Positions 7,066 through 8,059 of a DNA stretch of 8,059 nt are shown piece by piece; the first letter of the stretch is position 1; the number at the start of each line of letters is the position of its first letter. Source of the DNA: Rhodothermaceae bacterium (GTDB lineage Bacteria > Bacteroidota > Rhodothermia > Rhodothermales > JAHEMB01); contig JAHEMB010000122.1 in the NCBI GenBank assembly GCA_024643915.1, positions 1 to 8,059 of the forward strand, written 5' to 3'. The notes beneath the pieces were generated by a model that did no database searches, was not told the DNA's origin, and was given only the letters and a program-made list of their open reading frames with translations. A program made the position numbers and the translations under genes.

Positions 7066-7105
7066 GTTTTCGTTGCGCCAGGTACGTGGCCAAAGTACGC
7101 AATTA

Positions 7106-7121
7106 GAAACTGTTTGGTAGG
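7106..7121 (+). repeat. Left terminal inverted repeat of the MITE-like element
   Basis: The sequence is GAAACTGTTTGGTAGG, matching the right end at 15 of 16 positions; the mismatch is T/C at the ninth base. Confidence 0.65.
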
Positions 7122-7275
7122 TCAGTTTGGAGGCGAGCGTGAGAGATTCTTGATTGAGCAACGGGCTCCTTTTGAGGCGCCTAGCCCGGCTACGGGCCGA
7201 TAAATCGGCGGGCGTCGGGTCGACACGAGCGAAGCGACTGACGCAGCAAAAAATCCGCGCGCAGCCCAAGATCAC

Positions 7276-7291
7276 CCTACCAGACAGTTTC
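7276..7291 (-). repeat. Right terminal inverted repeat of the MITE-like element
   Basis: On the minus strand it reads GAAACTGTCTGGTAGG, starting at 7291. It is followed outward by the TTA that also borders the left end. Confidence 0.65.
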
Positions 7292-7330
7292 TTAGATCAT
7301 TAGGAGCCACCACGGGCGCGGGGCAGGGCA

Positions 7331-7372
7331 GAAAAGCAACAGGCGGCTTTTCCGAACAGGAGTAGCCGCCTG
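7331..7372 (-). terminator. Intrinsic terminator downstream of the peptide gene
   Basis: On the minus strand a perfect 9-bp stem, CAGGCGGCT (7372-7364) and AGCCGCCTG (7348-7340), with a 15-base loop is followed by TTGCTTTTC. It lies 40 bp after the stop of the 21-codon gene and so defines a short, probably monocistronic transcript. Confidence 0.72.
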
Positions 7373-7411
7373 CCTCCATTATGGCCGGTGCGGAGCCGGC
7401 GTTACTTGCCC

Positions 7412-7477
7412 CTAAATCTTGACGAGGACACCGCCGCCAATCACGCCTTTCATCTCTTTCCGGTTGAGCTTCTTCAT
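7412..7477 (-). CDS. Tiny double-glycine leader peptide precursor (21 aa)
   Basis: The frame reads leader MKKLNRKEMKGVIGG and then core GVLVKI. The leader fits the bacteriocin/PCAT leader consensus at every key position counted from the cut: L4 at -12, E8 at -8, M9 at -7, V12 at -4, G14 and G15 at -2 and -1. A good ribosome site, GAGG, stands 6 bases before the ATG, and a terminator follows 40 bp after the stop. The locus also encodes a C39-containing exporter, which cuts exactly this leader type. The predicted mature product is the hexapeptide GVLVKI: hydrophobic with one Lys, and no Cys, Ser or Thr for common ring formation. It could be a linear peptide signal, a degenerate bacteriocin precursor, or an allele truncated by the TAG stop. 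The gene points opposite to the transporter, about 680 bp beyond the fusion protein. The gene call rests on leader pattern, ribosome site and context. Confidence 0.72.
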   Translation of the reverse strand: MKKLNRKEMKGVIGGGVLVKI

Positions 7478-7483
7478 GGGGTG

Positions 7484-7487
7484 CCTC
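7484..7487 (-). promoter_or_regulatory. Ribosome binding site (GAGG) of the leader-peptide gene
   Basis: GAGG on the minus strand lies 6 bases from ATG at 7477. It supports translation of this very short frame. Confidence 0.6.
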
Positions 7488-7596
7488 GTGGTGTCTGATG
7501 CCGTGGATTCTGTGATGCTCCCACCTGTATAGACGCAGCACCGCCCCGAAGTACGAGACGCTCTCCAAACTTTTTTCACAGCCCGAGCACGGGGCC

Positions 7597-7635
7597 AAAA
7601 AAGGAGCGGCTCCCCCCGTGCGAGGAGGAGCCGCT
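7597..7635 (-). terminator. Strong intrinsic terminator or attenuator 120 nt upstream of the peptide gene
   Basis: On the minus strand the stem AGCGGCTCC (7635-7627) and GGAGCCGCT (7613-7605) encloses a 13-base loop and is followed by CC and six T (7602-7597). This is a classic Rho-independent structure. No open frame upstream of it explains its presence. It may end a short non-coding transcript from 7640-7800, or act as a leader attenuator for the peptide gene. Confidence 0.7.
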
Positions 7636-7800
7636 ATGACGAGGGGGTGAGACGCACGGCCTTGCCCCAAGCCCGCACGGTGCGCCCCTACAGCGGTGTA
7701 AATATTCACCGCCGGCAACAGCTTCTCTAATGTTGGACGTCGAGCCGCTGCCCCACTAAGAGAAACGTAAAACGCCCCGCAAACACGACACGAAGGAGAA

Positions 7801-7847
7801 GAAAAAATTAACAATGATCAATGAGGAATGAGCAATTGCTCACTCAT
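7801..7847 (-). terminator. Palindrome and T-run after the FtsX-like permease gene
   Basis: GAGCAATTGCTC (7830-7841) is a perfect 12-bp palindrome overlapping the permease stop codon, with outer ATGAG/CTCAT pairing (7821-7825 with 7843-7847). On the minus strand TTAATTTTTTC follows about 20 bases later. It may act as a terminator. The words AACAATG, ATCAATG and GGAATGAGCAATTG are repetitive, like the other gaps of this window. Confidence 0.45.
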
Positions 7848-8059
7848 AGCGAAGGCTCTTGACGGGGTCAGCGGTGGCGGCGCGGAGGGCCTGGTAGCCA
7901 ATGGTCAGCCAGGCGACGGCAACGGCCAGCAGTCCGGCCAGCACGAAAGCGCCCAGGCCCAGGTCGATGCGGTAGACAAAGTCGGCGAGCCAGGCGCGCA
8001 TGCCGAAGTAGGCAAGCGGCGCGGCCACCACGAAGGCCACCCCCACGAGCTTGAGGAAG
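7840..8059 (-). CDS. FtsX-like ABC transporter permease (C-terminal end, runs off the right edge)
   Basis: Seventy-two residues up to a TGA stop at 7842-7840 are visible. They hold two membrane helices (LVGVAFVVAAPLAYFGM and LGAFVLAGLLAVAVAWLTIG) joined by RAWLADFVYRIDLG. They end in QALRAATADPVKSLRYE, the hallmark tail of MacB/FtsX-type permeases. Such proteins drive mechanotransmission or efflux of lipoproteins, peptides or macrolides with a separate ATPase; which of these applies cannot be told from the fragment. The closest remembered pattern is from Bacteroidota-like genomes (LADFVYRID, PVKSLRYE). The start and the larger periplasmic domain lie beyond the window. Confidence 0.88.
   Translation of the reverse strand, partial: FLKLVGVAFVVAAPLAYFGMRAWLADFVYRIDLGLGAFVLAGLLAVAVAWLTIGYQALRAATADPVKSLRYE

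Larger units (their letters stand above)
7103..7294. mobile_element. MITE-like non-autonomous element with TIRs and TTA duplication
   Basis: The left end GAAACTGTTTGGTAGG (7106-7121) and the right end CCTACCAGACAGTTTC (7276-7291) are inverted copies matching at 15 of 16 positions. They are flanked directly by TTA on both sides (7103-7105 and 7292-7294), as expected for a 3-bp target duplication. The 186-bp element encodes no transposase and contains small hairpins such as GCCCGGCTACGGGC and CCGATAAATCGG. Three-base duplications of the form TNA are known for part of the IS5 family, but the family assignment is not secure. It lies between the peptide gene and the small beta-sandwich gene, 49 bp from the latter's start. 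Confidence 0.65.
7478..7839. other. 362-bp gene-poor interval upstream of the peptide gene
   Basis: No convincing reading frame is present. Apart from the terminator at 7597-7635, it holds a GC-rich stretch with repeated GCACGG words and GCCCCTACA near 7650-7692, a near-palindrome GCGGTGTAAATATTCACCGC at 7693-7712 (arms GCGGTG/CACCGC), and an A-rich end at 7790-7812. A -7-like TACGTTTC lies on the minus strand at 7769-7762, and TATACA lies near 7530 on the minus strand, but neither has a good partner box. Confidence 0.5.

Noticed and set aside
7054..7275. N-terminal extension of the beta-sandwich protein back to 7275
   Set aside because: It would run through the MITE-like element and be rich in Arg, Ser and Leu without domain character; the GGAG site and domain boundary support 7053.
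7636..7650. ATG with a GAGGAGG upstream on the plus strand, encoding MTRG
   Set aside because: Only four codons long; the purine run is explained by the stem of the terminator at 7597-7635.
7272..7814. 180-residue minus-strand open frame across the peptide-gene region
   Set aside because: It crosses two terminators, one end of the MITE-like element and the peptide gene in another frame; it resembles no known domain and its start lacks a ribosome site.

Overview
The window is GC-rich bacterial DNA with densely packed genes and one long accessory interval at the right. Several traits lean towards a GC-rich member of the Bacteroidota/Rhodothermota group. The FtsX-type permease tail ends in PVKSLRYE, the longer genes lack a clear Shine-Dalgarno sequence, and a MKKLNRKEMKxxxGG-style leader peptide is present. 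This placement is an inference; Chloroflexota or Acidobacteriota cannot be excluded from sequence reading alone.

Left part, minus strand, read from 3505 down to 1: a GntP-family permease (3505-2165), a metallo-beta-lactamase-fold hydrolase of the YtnP/lactonase type (2041-1187), and the N-terminal 368 residues of a two-TM sensor protein with a PAS domain that runs off the left edge (1104-1). The gaps between these genes are filled with imperfect inverted repeats built from short recurring words.

Middle, plus strand: a complete peptidase-containing ABC transporter (PCAT; C39 protease, six-helix TM region, ATPase; 3754-5952), followed 44 bp later by a very compact HlyD-like membrane fusion protein (5997-6728). 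Their 248-bp upstream region, shared with the divergent GntP gene, holds direct and inverted repeats, a -10-like box and a G-run cluster able to form a G-quadruplex.

Right part, minus strand: a standalone 89-residue carboxypeptidase-regulatory-like (transthyretin-fold) protein (7053-6784), a 186-bp MITE-like element with 16-bp terminal inverted repeats and a TTA target duplication (7106-7291), an intrinsic terminator, and a 21-codon gene (7477-7412). The product of that small gene is a textbook double-glycine leader followed by only six residues, GVLVKI. Further upstream lie a second strong terminator or attenuator and the 3' end of an FtsX-like ABC permease that runs off the right edge.

Taken together, 3754-7477 looks like a minimal leader-peptide processing and export locus. 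The C39 domain would cut the leader after Gly-Gly, the ABC transporter would export the product, and the short fusion protein would carry it onward. The cargo seen here is an unusually tiny, cysteine-free hexapeptide, with no modification enzyme in view. It is best read as a candidate peptide signal or a degenerate bacteriocin-like precursor.
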